Assembly: GCF_900199205.1 (NCBI RefSeq)
Contig: NZ_OBMJ01000001.1
Span: 6,007,001-6,071,000 of the forward strand
Direction of reading: 5' to 3'
DNA: 64,000 nt
From: Streptomyces sp. 1331.2
GTDB lineage: Bacteria; Actinomycetota; Actinomycetes; Streptomycetales; Streptomycetaceae
Positions 46,210 through 55,342 of this stretch are shown here, piece by piece (the stretch's first letter is position 1; every line of letters begins with the position of its first letter). Made by a program: the position numbers and the translations under genes. The notes below the pieces were generated by a model that was given only the letters and a program-made list of their open reading frames with translations, searched no databases and had not been told where the DNA came from.

Positions 46210-46584
46210 TCAGTGCCCGCGCAGCTGGTCCAGGTCGCGGCGCTCCCGCTTGGTGGGGCGTCCCGTCCCGCGGTCCCGCTGCCCGGCCGCTGCGACGAAC
46301 TCGCGCGGCGGCCGCGGCGGGCTGTTGTCGACCACGCACTCCGCCGCGGCCGCGGCGCCGACGCGCTTGCGGATCAGCTGCCGTACGACCACGACCCGCT
46401 CGTACCCCTCCTCGCGGACCCGCACTTCGTCCCCGGGCTTCAGCGCCTGGGCCGGCTTGGCCCGTTCGCCGTTCACCCGGACGTGCCCGGCCCGGCAGGC
46501 GGCCGCCGCCAGCGCCCGCGTCTTGACCAGCCGGACCGACCAGATCCAGCTGTCCACCCGCACGCTTCCCTCGTGTTCAGCCAT
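46210..46584 (-). CDS. S4-domain RNA-binding protein (Hsp15-like)
   Basis: A 124-aa protein. The S4 fold spans about 8-70: RVDSWIWSVRLVKTRALAAAACRAGHVRVNGER, then AQALKPGDEVRV. The basic C-terminal tail (GRPTKRERRDLDQLRGH) is typical of the Hsp15 ribosome-associated family, which in E. coli recycles 50S subunits carrying nascent chains after heat shock. ATG 46584. Confidence 0.88.
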   Translation of the reverse strand: MAEHEGSVRVDSWIWSVRLVKTRALAAAACRAGHVRVNGERAKPAQALKPGDEVRVREEGYERVVVVRQLIRKRVGAAAAAECVVDNSPPRPPREFVAAAGQRDRGTGRPTKRERRDLDQLRGH

Positions 46585-46675
46585 CCTCGGAGCCTACCCA
46601 AGGGCCCGGACGGAAGCCGGAGGCCTGGGCCCGAGCCCACGGCGGAGCCCCGTGCCCGGCGCCCACGCCGGAGGC

Positions 46676-47080
46676 CTACGCCGCGGCCGGCGCCTCCTGG
46701 ACGGCCCAGCCGTTGCCGTCCGGGTCGTTGAAGAAGACGAAGTTGTTCCACGCCTCGCCGTGGCCGTCGACCCGGGTTCCCGCCACGAAGTGCTGGATGG
46801 GGCTGACCTGCACGCCCCGCGCGGCGAGTTCGGCGTGCGCCTTCTCGATGTCGGCCACCACCAGCTGGAGCCCCTTGACCGAGCCGGGCGGCGAGTCGAT
46901 CACGCCCTTGCCGACCACGATCGAGCAGCGCGATCCGGGAGGAGTCAGCTGGACCACCCGGAGTCCGTCCCGCAGCCGGGTGTCGTGGTCGACCGTGAAG
47001 CCGGCCTGCTCCTCGTAGAAGAGCTTCGCGCGGTCCACGTCGGACACCGGGACCACCACGACTTCGAGCTTCCAGTCCAT
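46676..47080 (-). CDS. VOC/glyoxalase-superfamily protein
   Basis: A 134-aa single vicinal-oxygen-chelate domain: LEVVVVPVSDVDRAKLFYEEQAGF (first beta-alpha-beta), VQLTPPGSRCSIVVG, GLQLVVADIEKAHAELAARGV and FVFFNDPDGNGWAVQE, the latter with the usual ExxE-like end region. It may be a dioxygenase, glyoxalase or antibiotic-binding protein; nothing in the context decides. Confidence 0.85.
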   Translation of the reverse strand: MDWKLEVVVVPVSDVDRAKLFYEEQAGFTVDHDTRLRDGLRVVQLTPPGSRCSIVVGKGVIDSPPGSVKGLQLVVADIEKAHAELAARGVQVSPIQHFVAGTRVDGHGEAWNNFVFFNDPDGNGWAVQEAPAAA

Positions 47081-47176
47081 CGCCCTCACCCCTCTCGGTC
47101 GGGCACTTCCAGTATCCGTCCGGCGGCTTCCATCCAAAACTGTTCCCCGGAGCCCGTCCGATAGCCTGAGAACACG

Positions 47177-48391
47177 ATGAATCCGCAGACCACGCCCGCC
47201 GCGGCGCCGCCCGCCGCGACCCCGTTCGCCACCCCGTGGGGCACCTTCGACCTCACCCGCTTCCCCGAGGACCCGCGCGAGCGGCTGCGGGCCTGGGACG
47301 CCGCCGACGAGTACCTGCTGCGCCACCTCGCGGGCGAGACGGACAGCGCGGCCGGCGCCGCCACCGAGCTGGCCGGCCGCCGGATCGCCGTCCTCGGCGA
47401 CCGCTGGGGCGCACTGACCACCGCGCTCGCCGAGCACCGGCCGCTCCAGATCAGCGACTCCCACCTCGGCCGGAAGGCCACCGCGGCCAACCTGGCCCGG
47501 GCCGGCGCCGCCGTCGACGAGGCCCGGCTGCTCACCACCCGGGACAGCCCGCCGGAGCGGATCGACGTCCTGCTGGTGCGCGTCCCGAAGAGCCTGGCCC
47601 TGCTGGAGGACCAGCTGCACCGGCTCGCCCCCGCCGTCCACGAGGGCACCGTGGTGGTGGGCTCCGGCATGGTGACCGAGATCCACACCTCCACGCTCCG
47701 GCTCTTCGAGCGGATCCTCGGTCCGACCCGCACCTCGCTGGCCGTCCGCAAGGCCCGGCTGATCCTCTGTACACCGGACCCGGCGCTCGCCCCCGGTCCC
47801 AGCCCGTGGCCGCACCGCTACGCGCTGCCGTCGGGCATCGGCCCCGCCTCCGGCCGTACGGTCGTCAACCACGCCGGGACGTTCTGCGCCGAGCGGCTCG
47901 ACATCGGCACCCGGTTCCTCCTCGCCCACCTGCCGACCCCCGCCCCCGGCGACCGGGTGGTGGACCTGGGCTGCGGCAACGGTGTGGTCGGGACGGCCGC
48001 CGCGCTGGCCGGGCCGGGCGCGGAGCTGCTGTTCGTGGACGAGTCGCACCAGGCGGTGGCCTCCGCCGAGGAGACCTTCCGCACCAACCTGGGCCCCGAC
48101 GCCCGGGCCGAGTTCCTGGCCGCCGACGCGCTCGCGGCGGACGTGATCGCCCCGGGCTCGGTGGACCTGGTGCTCAACAACCCGCCGTTCCACTCCCATC
48201 AGGCCACCACCGACGCCACCGCCTGGCGGATGTTCACCGGATCGAAGCGGGCGCTGCGGCCCGGCGGTGAACTCTGGGTGGTCGGCAACCGCCACCTCGG
48301 GTACCACGTCAAGCTGCGCCGCCTCTTCGGCAACTGCCAACTCGTGGCCGGGAACCCCAAGTTCGTGGTGCTGCGCGCCGTCAAGCGCTGA
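47177..48391 (+). CDS. RlmG/RsmC-like RNA guanine-N2 methyltransferase
   Basis: A 404-aa protein with two tandem Rossmann-type domains. The N-terminal half (about 20-205) is a degenerate methyltransferase domain (RIAVLGDRWGALTTALAEHR). The C-terminal half has the SAM motif VVDLGCGNGVVGTAA (about 258-272) and catalytic NNPPFHSHQ (about 335), as in RlmG and RsmC, which methylate guanines of rRNA at N2. A -10-like TAGCCT lies 10 bases before ATG 47177. Confidence 0.87.
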   Translation: MNPQTTPAAAPPAATPFATPWGTFDLTRFPEDPRERLRAWDAADEYLLRHLAGETDSAAGAATELAGRRIAVLGDRWGALTTALAEHRPLQISDSHLGRKATAANLARAGAAVDEARLLTTRDSPPERIDVLLVRVPKSLALLEDQLHRLAPAVHEGTVVVGSGMVTEIHTSTLRLFERILGPTRTSLAVRKARLILCTPDPALAPGPSPWPHRYALPSGIGPASGRTVVNHAGTFCAERLDIGTRFLLAHLPTPAPGDRVVDLGCGNGVVGTAAALAGPGAELLFVDESHQAVASAEETFRTNLGPDARAEFLAADALAADVIAPGSVDLVLNNPPFHSHQATTDATAWRMFTGSKRALRPGGELWVVGNRHLGYHVKLRRLFGNCQLVAGNPKFVVLRAVKR

Positions 48392-48497
48392 GTGCCGGGC
48401 GCCGCCGGGCGCCGAGTGCCGAGCAGCGTGTGGGGCGCCGGGTGCCGCGCGCCGTCAAGCGCCGACCGGGGGTTCACCCCCGGGTCGGGGCTTCCGC

Positions 48498-48540
48498 GCA
48501 TACTCCTTGCATGGATTTTCCCTCACGCGTATATTCATGC
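48498..48540 (+). promoter_or_regulatory. ARG boxes before argC
   Basis: Two AT-rich elements, GCATACTCCTTGCATG (48498-48513) and ACGCGTATATTCATGC (48525-48540), resemble the ArgR-binding ARG boxes of Streptomyces. They end 20 bases before the argC ATG; a similar GCATACTTATGC lies before argH. ArgR, encoded four genes downstream, should repress here with arginine. Confidence 0.7.
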
Positions 48541-48560
48541 CACGACAAAGGAGGAACGCC

Positions 48561-49589
48561 ATGGCATTGCGAGTCGCCGTCGCCGGCGCGAGCGGATACG
48601 CGGGCGGCGAGGTGCTGCGCCTGCTGCTCGGCCACCCCGAGGTGGAGATCGGAGCGCTGACCGGCGGCTCGAACGCGGGCACCAGGCTGGGCGCACTGCA
48701 GCCGCACCTGATCCCGCTCGCCGACCGCGTGCTCGAACCCACCACCCCCGAGGTGCTGGCCGACCACGACGTGGTGTTCCTGGCGCTCCCGCACGGCCAG
48801 TCCGCCGCCGTCGCCGAAGCCCTCGGCGAGAACGTCCTGGTGGTCGACTGCGGCGCCGACTTCCGGCTCAGGGCCGCCGCTGACTGGGAGCAGTTCTACG
48901 GCTCCGCGCACGCCGGCACCTGGCCCTACGGCCTGCCCGAACTCCCCGGCCACCGCGCCGCGTTGAAGGGCAGCAACCGGATCGCCGTACCCGGCTGCTA
49001 CCCGACCGCGGTCTCCCTGGCGCTGTTCCCCGCCTACGCGGCCGGTCTCGCCGAGCCGGAGGCCGTCGTGGTCGCCGCCTCCGGCACCTCCGGCGCCGGC
49101 AAGGCCGCCAAGCCGCACCTGCTGGGCAGCGAGGTGATGGGCAGCGTCAGCCCGTACGGCGTCGGCGGCGTCCACCGGCACACCCCGGAGATGGTGCAGA
49201 ACCTCACCCCGCTCGCGGGCGAGCCGGTCACCGTCTCCTTCACCCCCACCCTCGTCCCGATGCCGCGCGGCATCCTCGCCACCTGCTCGGCCAAGGCCCG
49301 GCCCGGGGTGAGCGCCGAGAGCCTGCGCGCCGCCTACGCCGAGGCGTTCGCGGACGAGCCCTTCGTCCACCTGCTGCCCGAGGGGCAGTGGCCGCAGACC
49401 AGCAGCGTCTACGGCGCCAACACCGCCCTGGTCCAGGTCGCCCTGGACGCCACCGCCGGGCGGATCATCGCGATCAGCGCGATCGACAACCTCGTCAAGG
49501 GCACCGCCGGCGGCGCGGTGCAGAGCATGAACATCGCCCTGGGCCTGCCCGAGGAGCTGGGCCTTCCCGTGAACGGAGTCGCACCGTGA
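48561..49589 (+). CDS. argC: N-acetyl-gamma-glutamyl-phosphate reductase
   Basis: Third step of arginine synthesis: NADPH-dependent reduction of N-acetylglutamyl phosphate to the semialdehyde. It has 342 aa, with NADP motif VAVAGASGYAGGEVLRLL at the N-terminus, catalytic Cys near 145 in AVPGCYPTAVSL, and a catalytic His near the VGGVHRHTPEMVQ stretch. AAAGGAGG sits directly before ATG 48561. It is the first gene of argCJBDR, overlapping argJ by four bases, behind two ARG boxes. Confidence 0.97.
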   Translation: MALRVAVAGASGYAGGEVLRLLLGHPEVEIGALTGGSNAGTRLGALQPHLIPLADRVLEPTTPEVLADHDVVFLALPHGQSAAVAEALGENVLVVDCGADFRLRAAADWEQFYGSAHAGTWPYGLPELPGHRAALKGSNRIAVPGCYPTAVSLALFPAYAAGLAEPEAVVVAASGTSGAGKAAKPHLLGSEVMGSVSPYGVGGVHRHTPEMVQNLTPLAGEPVTVSFTPTLVPMPRGILATCSAKARPGVSAESLRAAYAEAFADEPFVHLLPEGQWPQTSSVYGANTALVQVALDATAGRIIAISAIDNLVKGTAGGAVQSMNIALGLPEELGLPVNGVAP

Positions 49590-50758
49590 CCAGTCCCGAC
49601 AACCTCGGAGTCACCGCCGCCAAGGGCTTCCGGGCCGCCGGCGTGACCGCGGGCATCAAGGCCTCCGGCACCCCCGACCTCGCCCTGGTGGTCAACGACG
49701 GCCCCTCGCTCGCCGCCGCCGGCGTCTTCACCGCGAACCGGGTCAAGGCCGCGCCCGTGCTCTGGTCCGAGCAGGTCCTCAAGGGCGGCCAGGTCTCCGC
49801 CGTCGTCCTCAACTCCGGTGGCGCCAACGCCTGCACCGGCCCGCTCGGCTTCCAGGACACCCACGCCACCGCCGAGAAGGTCGCCGCGGAGCTGGAGCTC
49901 AACGCCGGCGAGGTCGCCGTGGCCTCCACCGGCCTGATCGGCCAGCGGCTGCCGATGGACGTCCTGCTGCCCGGCGTCACCCTGGCCGTCGGGGAGCTCA
50001 GCGAGACCGGCGGCGAGGCCGCCGCGATCGCCATCAAGACCACCGACACCGTGCACAAGACCGCCCAGGTCACCAGCCCGGCCGGCTGGACGGTCGGCGG
50101 CATGGCCAAGGGCGCGGGCATGCTCGCCCCGAGCCTCGCCACCATGCTGGTCGTGCTCACCACCGACGCCGCCGTGGACAGCGCCGGCCTGGACGACGCG
50201 CTGCGCGGCGCCACCCGCACCACCTTCGACCGGATCGACTCCGACGGCTGCATGTCGACCAACGACACCGTGCTGCTGCTCGCCTCCGGCGCCACCGGTC
50301 TCACCCCGGACCCGGCCGAGTTCGCCGAGGCCGTCCGCACGGTCAGCGCCGACCTGGCCCGCCAGCTGATCGGCGACGCCGAAGGCGCCAGCAAGGACAT
50401 CCGGATCGACGTCACCGGCGCCGCCACCGAGGACGAGGCCGTCGACGTCGCCCGGACGATCAGCCGCAACAACCTGCTCAAGTGCGCCATCCACGGCGAG
50501 GACCCCAACTGGGGCCGGGTGCTGGCCGCGATCGGCACCACCACCGCCGCCTTCGACCCGAACCGGCTGGACGTCGCCATCAACGGCGTCTGGGTCTGCC
50601 GGGACGGCGGCGTGGCCGAGGACCGCGACCTGGTGGACATGAAGGGCCGCGAGGTCGTCATCACCGCGAACCTCAACGCCGGTACGGCGAGCGCCTCGCT
50701 GTGGACCAACGACCTCACCGCCGACTACGTTCACGAGAACAGCGCCTACTCGACCTGA
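49586..50758 (+). CDS. argJ: Bifunctional ornithine acetyltransferase / N-acetylglutamate synthase
   Basis: Recycles the acetyl group between acetylornithine and glutamate. It has 390 aa, and self-cleaves before the Thr nucleophile in APSLATMLVVLTTDA (about 187) into alpha and beta chains. KGAGML and CAIHGEDPNWGRV are family signatures. GTG 49586 overlaps the argC stop as GTGA. The product is normally processed, so the gene yields two polypeptides. Confidence 0.96.
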   Translation: MTSPDNLGVTAAKGFRAAGVTAGIKASGTPDLALVVNDGPSLAAAGVFTANRVKAAPVLWSEQVLKGGQVSAVVLNSGGANACTGPLGFQDTHATAEKVAAELELNAGEVAVASTGLIGQRLPMDVLLPGVTLAVGELSETGGEAAAIAIKTTDTVHKTAQVTSPAGWTVGGMAKGAGMLAPSLATMLVVLTTDAAVDSAGLDDALRGATRTTFDRIDSDGCMSTNDTVLLLASGATGLTPDPAEFAEAVRTVSADLARQLIGDAEGASKDIRIDVTGAATEDEAVDVARTISRNNLLKCAIHGEDPNWGRVLAAIGTTTAAFDPNRLDVAINGVWVCRDGGVAEDRDLVDMKGREVVITANLNAGTASASLWTNDLTADYVHENSAYST

Positions 50759-50791
50759 TCCGCGTCACTTCGTCCGCGGCATCCTGAGCCG

Positions 50792-50875
50792 CGACAGGCC
50801 GGCTGCGACCAACCGGCCGCGACCAACCGGCCGCGACCAACCGGCCGCAACCAACCGGTCACGACAGGCCGGCTG
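50792..50875. repeat. Tandem array of six 14-bp units inside the arg operon
   Basis: Six head-to-tail units of 14 bases based on CGACCAACCGGCCG fill the argJ-argB gap. Units 2-4 are identical, unit 5 differs at three positions (CAACCAACCGGTCA), and units 1 and 6 are identical to each other (CGACAGGCCGGCTG). The gap is 183 bp, long for an operon whose other junctions overlap or nearly so. Confidence 0.85.
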
Positions 50876-50894
50876 CGGCACCCGGTCCGCGACT

Positions 50895-50921
50895 TCCTCC
50901 CCCAGCCTCCGGCCGGGGGAC
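50895..50921. repeat. Short palindromic element, CCCCCAGCC-CCGGCCGGGGG type
   Basis: CTCCCCCAGCCTCCGGCC followed by GGGGGA is an imperfect hairpin that resembles a short palindromic repeat I recall scattered through streptomycete genomes. A related copy lies inside an acetyltransferase gene at 60309-60345. It ends about 20 bases before argB. Confidence 0.5.
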
Positions 50922-50941
50922 CCCATCGACGAGGGAACCCC

Positions 50942-51874
50942 GTGCAGATCGCACCCAAGGGCGAACAGGCCCGCAACAACACCGCGTTGCCCAAGGCCAT
51001 GACGCTGATCGAGGCGCTGCCGTGGCTGGAGCGCTTCCACGGCAAGACCGTCGTGATCAAGTTCGGCGGCAACGCCATGGTGGACGACAGCCTCAAGTCG
51101 GCCTTCGCCCAGGACGTCGTCTTCCTGCGCTACGCAGGCCTCCACCCGGTCGTGGTGCACGGCGGCGGCCCGCAGATCAGCGCCCAGCTGGACAAGCTCG
51201 GCCTGGAGTCCAACTTCACCAACGGGCTGCGGGTGACCACCCCCGAGACCATGGACGTGGTCCGGATGGTGCTGGCCGGCCAGGTGCAGCGCGAGCTGGT
51301 CGGCCTGCTCAACGAGCACGGCCCGTTCGCCGTCGGCATGACCGGCGAGGACGCGCACACCATGACGGCCGTCAAGCGCTACGCGGTCGTCGACGGCGAG
51401 CAGGTGGACATCGGCCTGGTCGGGGACATCGTCAACATCGAGGCCGGCGCGGTGAAGGCGCTGATCGCCGACGGCCGGATCCCGGTCATCTCCTCGATCG
51501 CGCGCGGCGCCGACGGCCACGTCTACAACATCAACGCCGACACCGCGGCCTCCGCGCTGGCGGTCGCGCTCGGCGCCGAGATGCTCGTCGTCCTCACCGA
51601 CGTCGAGGGCCTCTACAAGGACTGGCCGCACTCCGACGACGTGATCAGCCAGCTCAACGCGAGCGAACTGGAGGAGCTGCTGCCCGAGCTGGCCAGCGGC
51701 ATGCTCCCCAAGATGGAGGGCTGCCTGCGCGCCGTCCGCTCCGGCGTGGGCACCGCCCGCGTGCTGGACGGTCGGGTGCAGCACAGCCTGCTGCTGGAGA
51801 TCTTCACCGACGAGGGCATCGGCACGATGGTCGTGCCGGACGACGAACCGACCGTGACCGGGGGACTGGCATGA
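50942..51874 (+). CDS. argB: Acetylglutamate kinase
   Basis: Phosphorylates N-acetylglutamate, usually the feedback-controlled step. It has 310 aa of the amino acid kinase fold: VVIKFGGNAMVDD (phosphate loop), VVVHGGGPQISAQLDKLG, GMTGEDAHTM, NINADTAASALAVALGAEML and VLTDVEGLYKDW. An N-terminal extension before the core is consistent with arginine-sensitive hexameric enzymes. GTG 50942 has GAGGGAA upstream; ATG 50999 would cut into the family start and is rejected. Confidence 0.96.
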   Translation: MQIAPKGEQARNNTALPKAMTLIEALPWLERFHGKTVVIKFGGNAMVDDSLKSAFAQDVVFLRYAGLHPVVVHGGGPQISAQLDKLGLESNFTNGLRVTTPETMDVVRMVLAGQVQRELVGLLNEHGPFAVGMTGEDAHTMTAVKRYAVVDGEQVDIGLVGDIVNIEAGAVKALIADGRIPVISSIARGADGHVYNINADTAASALAVALGAEMLVVLTDVEGLYKDWPHSDDVISQLNASELEELLPELASGMLPKMEGCLRAVRSGVGTARVLDGRVQHSLLLEIFTDEGIGTMVVPDDEPTVTGGLA

Positions 51875-53076
51875 CGCACAACGAGCAGCTCACCGGCCGG
51901 TGGCAGCACACCTTCACCGACAACTACGGCACCCCGCGGATCCCGCTGGTGCGCGGCGCGGGCAGCAAGCTCTGGGACGCCGACGGCAAGGAGTACACCG
52001 ACCTGCTCGGCGGCATCGCCGTCAACGCCCTGGGCACCGCCCACCCGGCCGTCGTCGAGGCGGTGAGCCGGCAGATCGCCACCCTCGGCCACGTCTCCAA
52101 CCTCTTCATGGCCGAGCCCACCATCGCCCTCGCCGAGCGGCTGCTGGCGCTGGACGGCCGGGAGGACGGCCGGGTGTTCTTCTGCAACTCCGGCGCGGAG
52201 GCCAACGAGGCCGCGTTCAAGATCAGCCGGCGGACCGGCCGCACCCACCTGGTCGCCCTCCAGGGCGCCTTCCACGGCCGGACCATGGGCGCGCTCGCGC
52301 TCACCGGCCAGCCCGCCAAGCAGGACCCGTTCCGCCCGCTGCCCGGTGACGTCACCCACGTCCCGTTCGGCGACGTCGAGGCGCTGCGCGCGGCCGTCAC
52401 CACCGAGACCGCCGCCGTCTTCCTGGAGCCGATCCAGGGCGAGAACGGCGCGATCCCGCTGCCGGACGGCTACCTCAGGGCGGCCCGCGAGATCACCCGG
52501 GCCACCGGCACCCTGCTGGTCCTGGACGAGATCCAGACCGGCGTCGGCCGCACCGGCCACTGGTACGCCCACCAGGCGTTCGAGGGCGTCGAGCCGGACG
52601 TCGTCACCCTCGCCAAGGCGCTCGGCGGCGGTCTGCCGATGGGCGCCGTGCTCGCCTTCGGCGAGGCCGCCGACCTGCTCACCCCGGGCCAGCACGGCAC
52701 CACCTTCGGCGGCAACCCGGTGGCCGCCGCGGCCGGGCTCGCGGTGCTGGACACCATCGAGTCCGAGGGCGTGCTGGAGCACGTCCGCAAGCTCGGCGAG
52801 CGGCTGCGCCAGGGCGTCGAGGCGATCGGCGACCCGCTGGTCTCGCACGTGCGCGGGGCCGGACTGCTGCTCGGCATCGTGCTCACCGAGCCGGTCTCGG
52901 CCGCGATCCAGGCTGCGGCCCAGGACGCGGGCTTCCTGGTCAACGCGGCCGTCCCGGACGCCGTCCGGCTGGCTCCGCCGCTGGTGCTGACCGAGCAGGA
53001 GGCGGACGCCTTCCTCGCGGCACTGCCGGGCATCCTCCGGACGGTGCGCGAGGGCGCCCCGGCCGATGCGAGTTGA
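51871..53076 (+). CDS. argD: Acetylornithine aminotransferase
   Basis: PLP-dependent class III aminotransferase of 401 aa that makes N-acetylornithine. Visible are FFCNSGAEANEAAFKISRR, FHGRTMGALALTG, EPIQGENGAI, LLVLDEIQTGVGRTG and the PLP Lys near 249 in VTLAKALGGGLPMGA. ATG overlaps the argB stop. The protein may also act in lysine synthesis as in other bacteria. Confidence 0.96.
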   Translation: MTHNEQLTGRWQHTFTDNYGTPRIPLVRGAGSKLWDADGKEYTDLLGGIAVNALGTAHPAVVEAVSRQIATLGHVSNLFMAEPTIALAERLLALDGREDGRVFFCNSGAEANEAAFKISRRTGRTHLVALQGAFHGRTMGALALTGQPAKQDPFRPLPGDVTHVPFGDVEALRAAVTTETAAVFLEPIQGENGAIPLPDGYLRAAREITRATGTLLVLDEIQTGVGRTGHWYAHQAFEGVEPDVVTLAKALGGGLPMGAVLAFGEAADLLTPGQHGTTFGGNPVAAAAGLAVLDTIESEGVLEHVRKLGERLRQGVEAIGDPLVSHVRGAGLLLGIVLTEPVSAAIQAAAQDAGFLVNAAVPDAVRLAPPLVLTEQEADAFLAALPGILRTVREGAPADAS

Positions 53077-53099
53077 CGGTCGTCCGGGAGAATAATCAC

Positions 53100-53648
53100 A
53101 TGACCGCTTCCCACTCAGGCCCCTCCGCCGCCGGCCCGACGCCGCAGGTCCCGCAGACCCGCACGGCGCGCCACCGGCGGATCGTGGACCTGCTCACCCG
53201 CCAGCCCGTGCGTTCGCAGAGCCAGCTCGCCAAGCTGCTCGCCGACGACGGACTCGTGGTCACCCAGGCCACCCTCTCCCGGGACCTGGACGAGCTGGGC
53301 GCGGTCAAGATCCGCAACCGGGACGGCGCGCTGATCTACGCCGTCCCGGCCGAGGGCGGCGACCGCACGCCGCGCGCACCGATGGGGGAGTCGGCCAGCG
53401 AGGGCCGGATGGCCCGGCTGGCCGGCGAGCTCATGGTCTCCGCGACGGCCTCCGGCAACCTGGTGGTGCTGCGCACCCCGCCGGGCGCCGCCCAGTTCCT
53501 GGCCTCGGCGATCGACCAGGCCGAGGTGTTCGAGATCATCGGCACCATCGCCGGCGACGACACCGTCCTGCTGATCAGCCGCGACCCGGCCGGCGGCCAG
53601 GCGCTCGCCGACCACCTCATGCAACTCGCCCAGGCCAAGGCCCAGTAG
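53100..53648 (+). CDS. argR: Arginine repressor
   Basis: A 182-aa hexameric regulator. The winged helix spans about 20-85 (RIVDLLTRQPVRSQSQLAKL, then VTQATLSRDLDELGAVKI). The C-terminal arginine-binding domain (about 105-180) ends DNTVLLISRDPAGGQ-like EIIGTIAGDDTVLLISRD. It represses arg genes through ARG boxes, seen here before argC and argH. ATG 53100 follows GGGAG by about 9 bases. The 20-residue Pro/Ala/Ser-rich N-terminal extension is typical of streptomycetes. Confidence 0.96.
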   Translation: MTASHSGPSAAGPTPQVPQTRTARHRRIVDLLTRQPVRSQSQLAKLLADDGLVVTQATLSRDLDELGAVKIRNRDGALIYAVPAEGGDRTPRAPMGESASEGRMARLAGELMVSATASGNLVVLRTPPGAAQFLASAIDQAEVFEIIGTIAGDDTVLLISRDPAGGQALADHLMQLAQAKAQ

Positions 53649-53740
53649 CCCGCACCGGCAGTAGCACCCACGGGCAGCAGCCCGCACCACCGACAGCGTC
53701 CACCGAGCGCCGACCCCGTCCACCGGCCGGGGTTGGCGTT

Positions 53741-53766
53741 TCATGCACCCTCGTGCATACTTATGC
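53741..53766 (+). promoter_or_regulatory. ARG boxes before argH
   Basis: TCATGCACCCTC (53741-53752) and GTGCATACTTATGC (53753-53766) form a pair of AT-rich half-sites like those upstream of argC. They end 53 bases before the argH ATG, so argH has its own ArgR-controlled promoter after argR. Confidence 0.7.
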
Positions 53767-53819
53767 CCAACGCCGTAAACCTGTACGCCTGCACGTCCCC
53801 TCGTAAGGAGCTCGACGCG

Positions 53820-55244
53820 ATGACCGCCGACCAGTCCGCCGACGTCCGCCTCTGGGGCGCGCGCTTCGCCGACGGCCCCTCCGAGGCGCTGGCCAAGCTC
53901 TCCGCCTCGGTCCACTTCGACTGGCGCCTCGCGCCGTACGACATCGCCGGCTCCAAGGCCCACGCCCGGGTGCTGCACAAGGCGGGCCTGCTCTCCGACG
54001 ACGAGCTCGCCGGCATGCTGGCCGGCCTGGACCAGCTGCTCGCCGACGTCGAGGCGGGCACCTTCACCGGCACCGTCGCCGACGAGGACGTCCACACCGC
54101 CCTGGAGCGCGGCCTGCTGGAGCGCCTCGGCCCCGACCTCGGCGGCAAGCTGCGGGCCGGGCGCTCGCGCAACGACCAGATCGCCACGCTCTTCCGGATG
54201 TACCTGCGGGACCACGCCAGGATCATCGGCGCCCTGCTGCTCGACCTCCAGCAGGCCCTGGTCGACCTCGCCGAGGCGCACCCGGACACCGCGATGCCCG
54301 GCCGCACCCACCTCCAGCACGCCCAGCCGGTGCTCTTCGCCCACCACGTCCTCGCGCACGTCCAGGCCCTCGGCCGGGACGCCGAGCGGCTGCGCCAGTG
54401 GGACGCCCGCACCGCCGTCTCCCCGTACGGCTCCGGGGCGCTGGCCGGCTCCTCGCTCGGCCTCGACCCGCAGGCCGTCGCCGCCGACCTCGGCTTCGAG
54501 GGCGGCTCGGTCGGCAACTCCATCGACGGCACGGCCTCGCGCGACTTCGTCGCCGAGTTCGCCTTCGTGACCGCGATGATCGGCATCAACCTCTCCCGGA
54601 TCGCGGAGGAGGTGATCATCTGGAACACCAAGGAGTTCGGCTTCATCACGCTGCACGACGCCTTCTCCACCGGCTCCTCGATCATGCCGCAGAAGAAGAA
54701 CCCGGACATCGCCGAGCTCGCCCGCGGCAAGTCCGGCCGCCTGATCGGCAACCTGACCGGCCTGCTCGCCACCCTCAAGGCGCTGCCGCTGGCCTACAAC
54801 CGGGACCTCCAGGAGGACAAGGAGCCGGTCTTCGACTCCTGCGACACGCTGGAGGTGCTGCTGCCCGCGTTCACCGGGATGATGGCCACCCTCACCGTGC
54901 ACCGGGAGCGGCTGGAGGAGCTGGCCCCGGCCGGCTTCTCGCTCGCCACCGACATCGCCGAGTGGCTGGTCAAGCAGGGTGTGCCGTTCCGGGTCGCGCA
55001 CGAGGTGGCCGGGGCCTGCGTCAAGGTCTGCGAGGCGGAGGGCATCGAACTGTCCGACCTGACGGACGAGCAGTTCGCCGCGATTTCCGAACACCTGACC
55101 CCCGAGGTCCGGTCGGTGCTCAGCGTGCACGGCGCCATCGCCTCCCGCAACGGGCGCGGCGGCACCGCCCCCTCGGCCGTCGCGGGCCAGCTCGCCGAGG
55201 TGAAGGCGGGCCTGGCGCGGCAGCAGGAATGGGCCCGGGGCTGA
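53820..55244 (+). CDS. argH: Argininosuccinate lyase
   Basis: Last step of arginine synthesis: cleavage of argininosuccinate to arginine and fumarate. It has 474 aa, of the fumarase/aspartase superfamily. MWGARFADGP-type start (LWGARFADGPSEALAKL), AGRSRNDQIATLFRMYLRD, TAMPGRTHLQHAQPV (catalytic His region), GSSIMPQKKNPDIAEL signature with the active Ser near 284-295. TAAGGAG lies 7 bases before ATG 53820. No argG or argF is present in this cluster, so those genes must be elsewhere. Confidence 0.97.
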   Translation: MTADQSADVRLWGARFADGPSEALAKLSASVHFDWRLAPYDIAGSKAHARVLHKAGLLSDDELAGMLAGLDQLLADVEAGTFTGTVADEDVHTALERGLLERLGPDLGGKLRAGRSRNDQIATLFRMYLRDHARIIGALLLDLQQALVDLAEAHPDTAMPGRTHLQHAQPVLFAHHVLAHVQALGRDAERLRQWDARTAVSPYGSGALAGSSLGLDPQAVAADLGFEGGSVGNSIDGTASRDFVAEFAFVTAMIGINLSRIAEEVIIWNTKEFGFITLHDAFSTGSSIMPQKKNPDIAELARGKSGRLIGNLTGLLATLKALPLAYNRDLQEDKEPVFDSCDTLEVLLPAFTGMMATLTVHRERLEELAPAGFSLATDIAEWLVKQGVPFRVAHEVAGACVKVCEAEGIELSDLTDEQFAAISEHLTPEVRSVLSVHGAIASRNGRGGTAPSAVAGQLAEVKAGLARQQEWARG

Positions 55245-55342
55245 CCGGAGGTCGGCACGGATGGGGCGCGGCGGTCCGACCGGCGCGCCCCTCCGGCGTC
55301 CGCGCCCCGGCCCGGGCGTAACCGGCCCAGCCCCGGGCCGTC

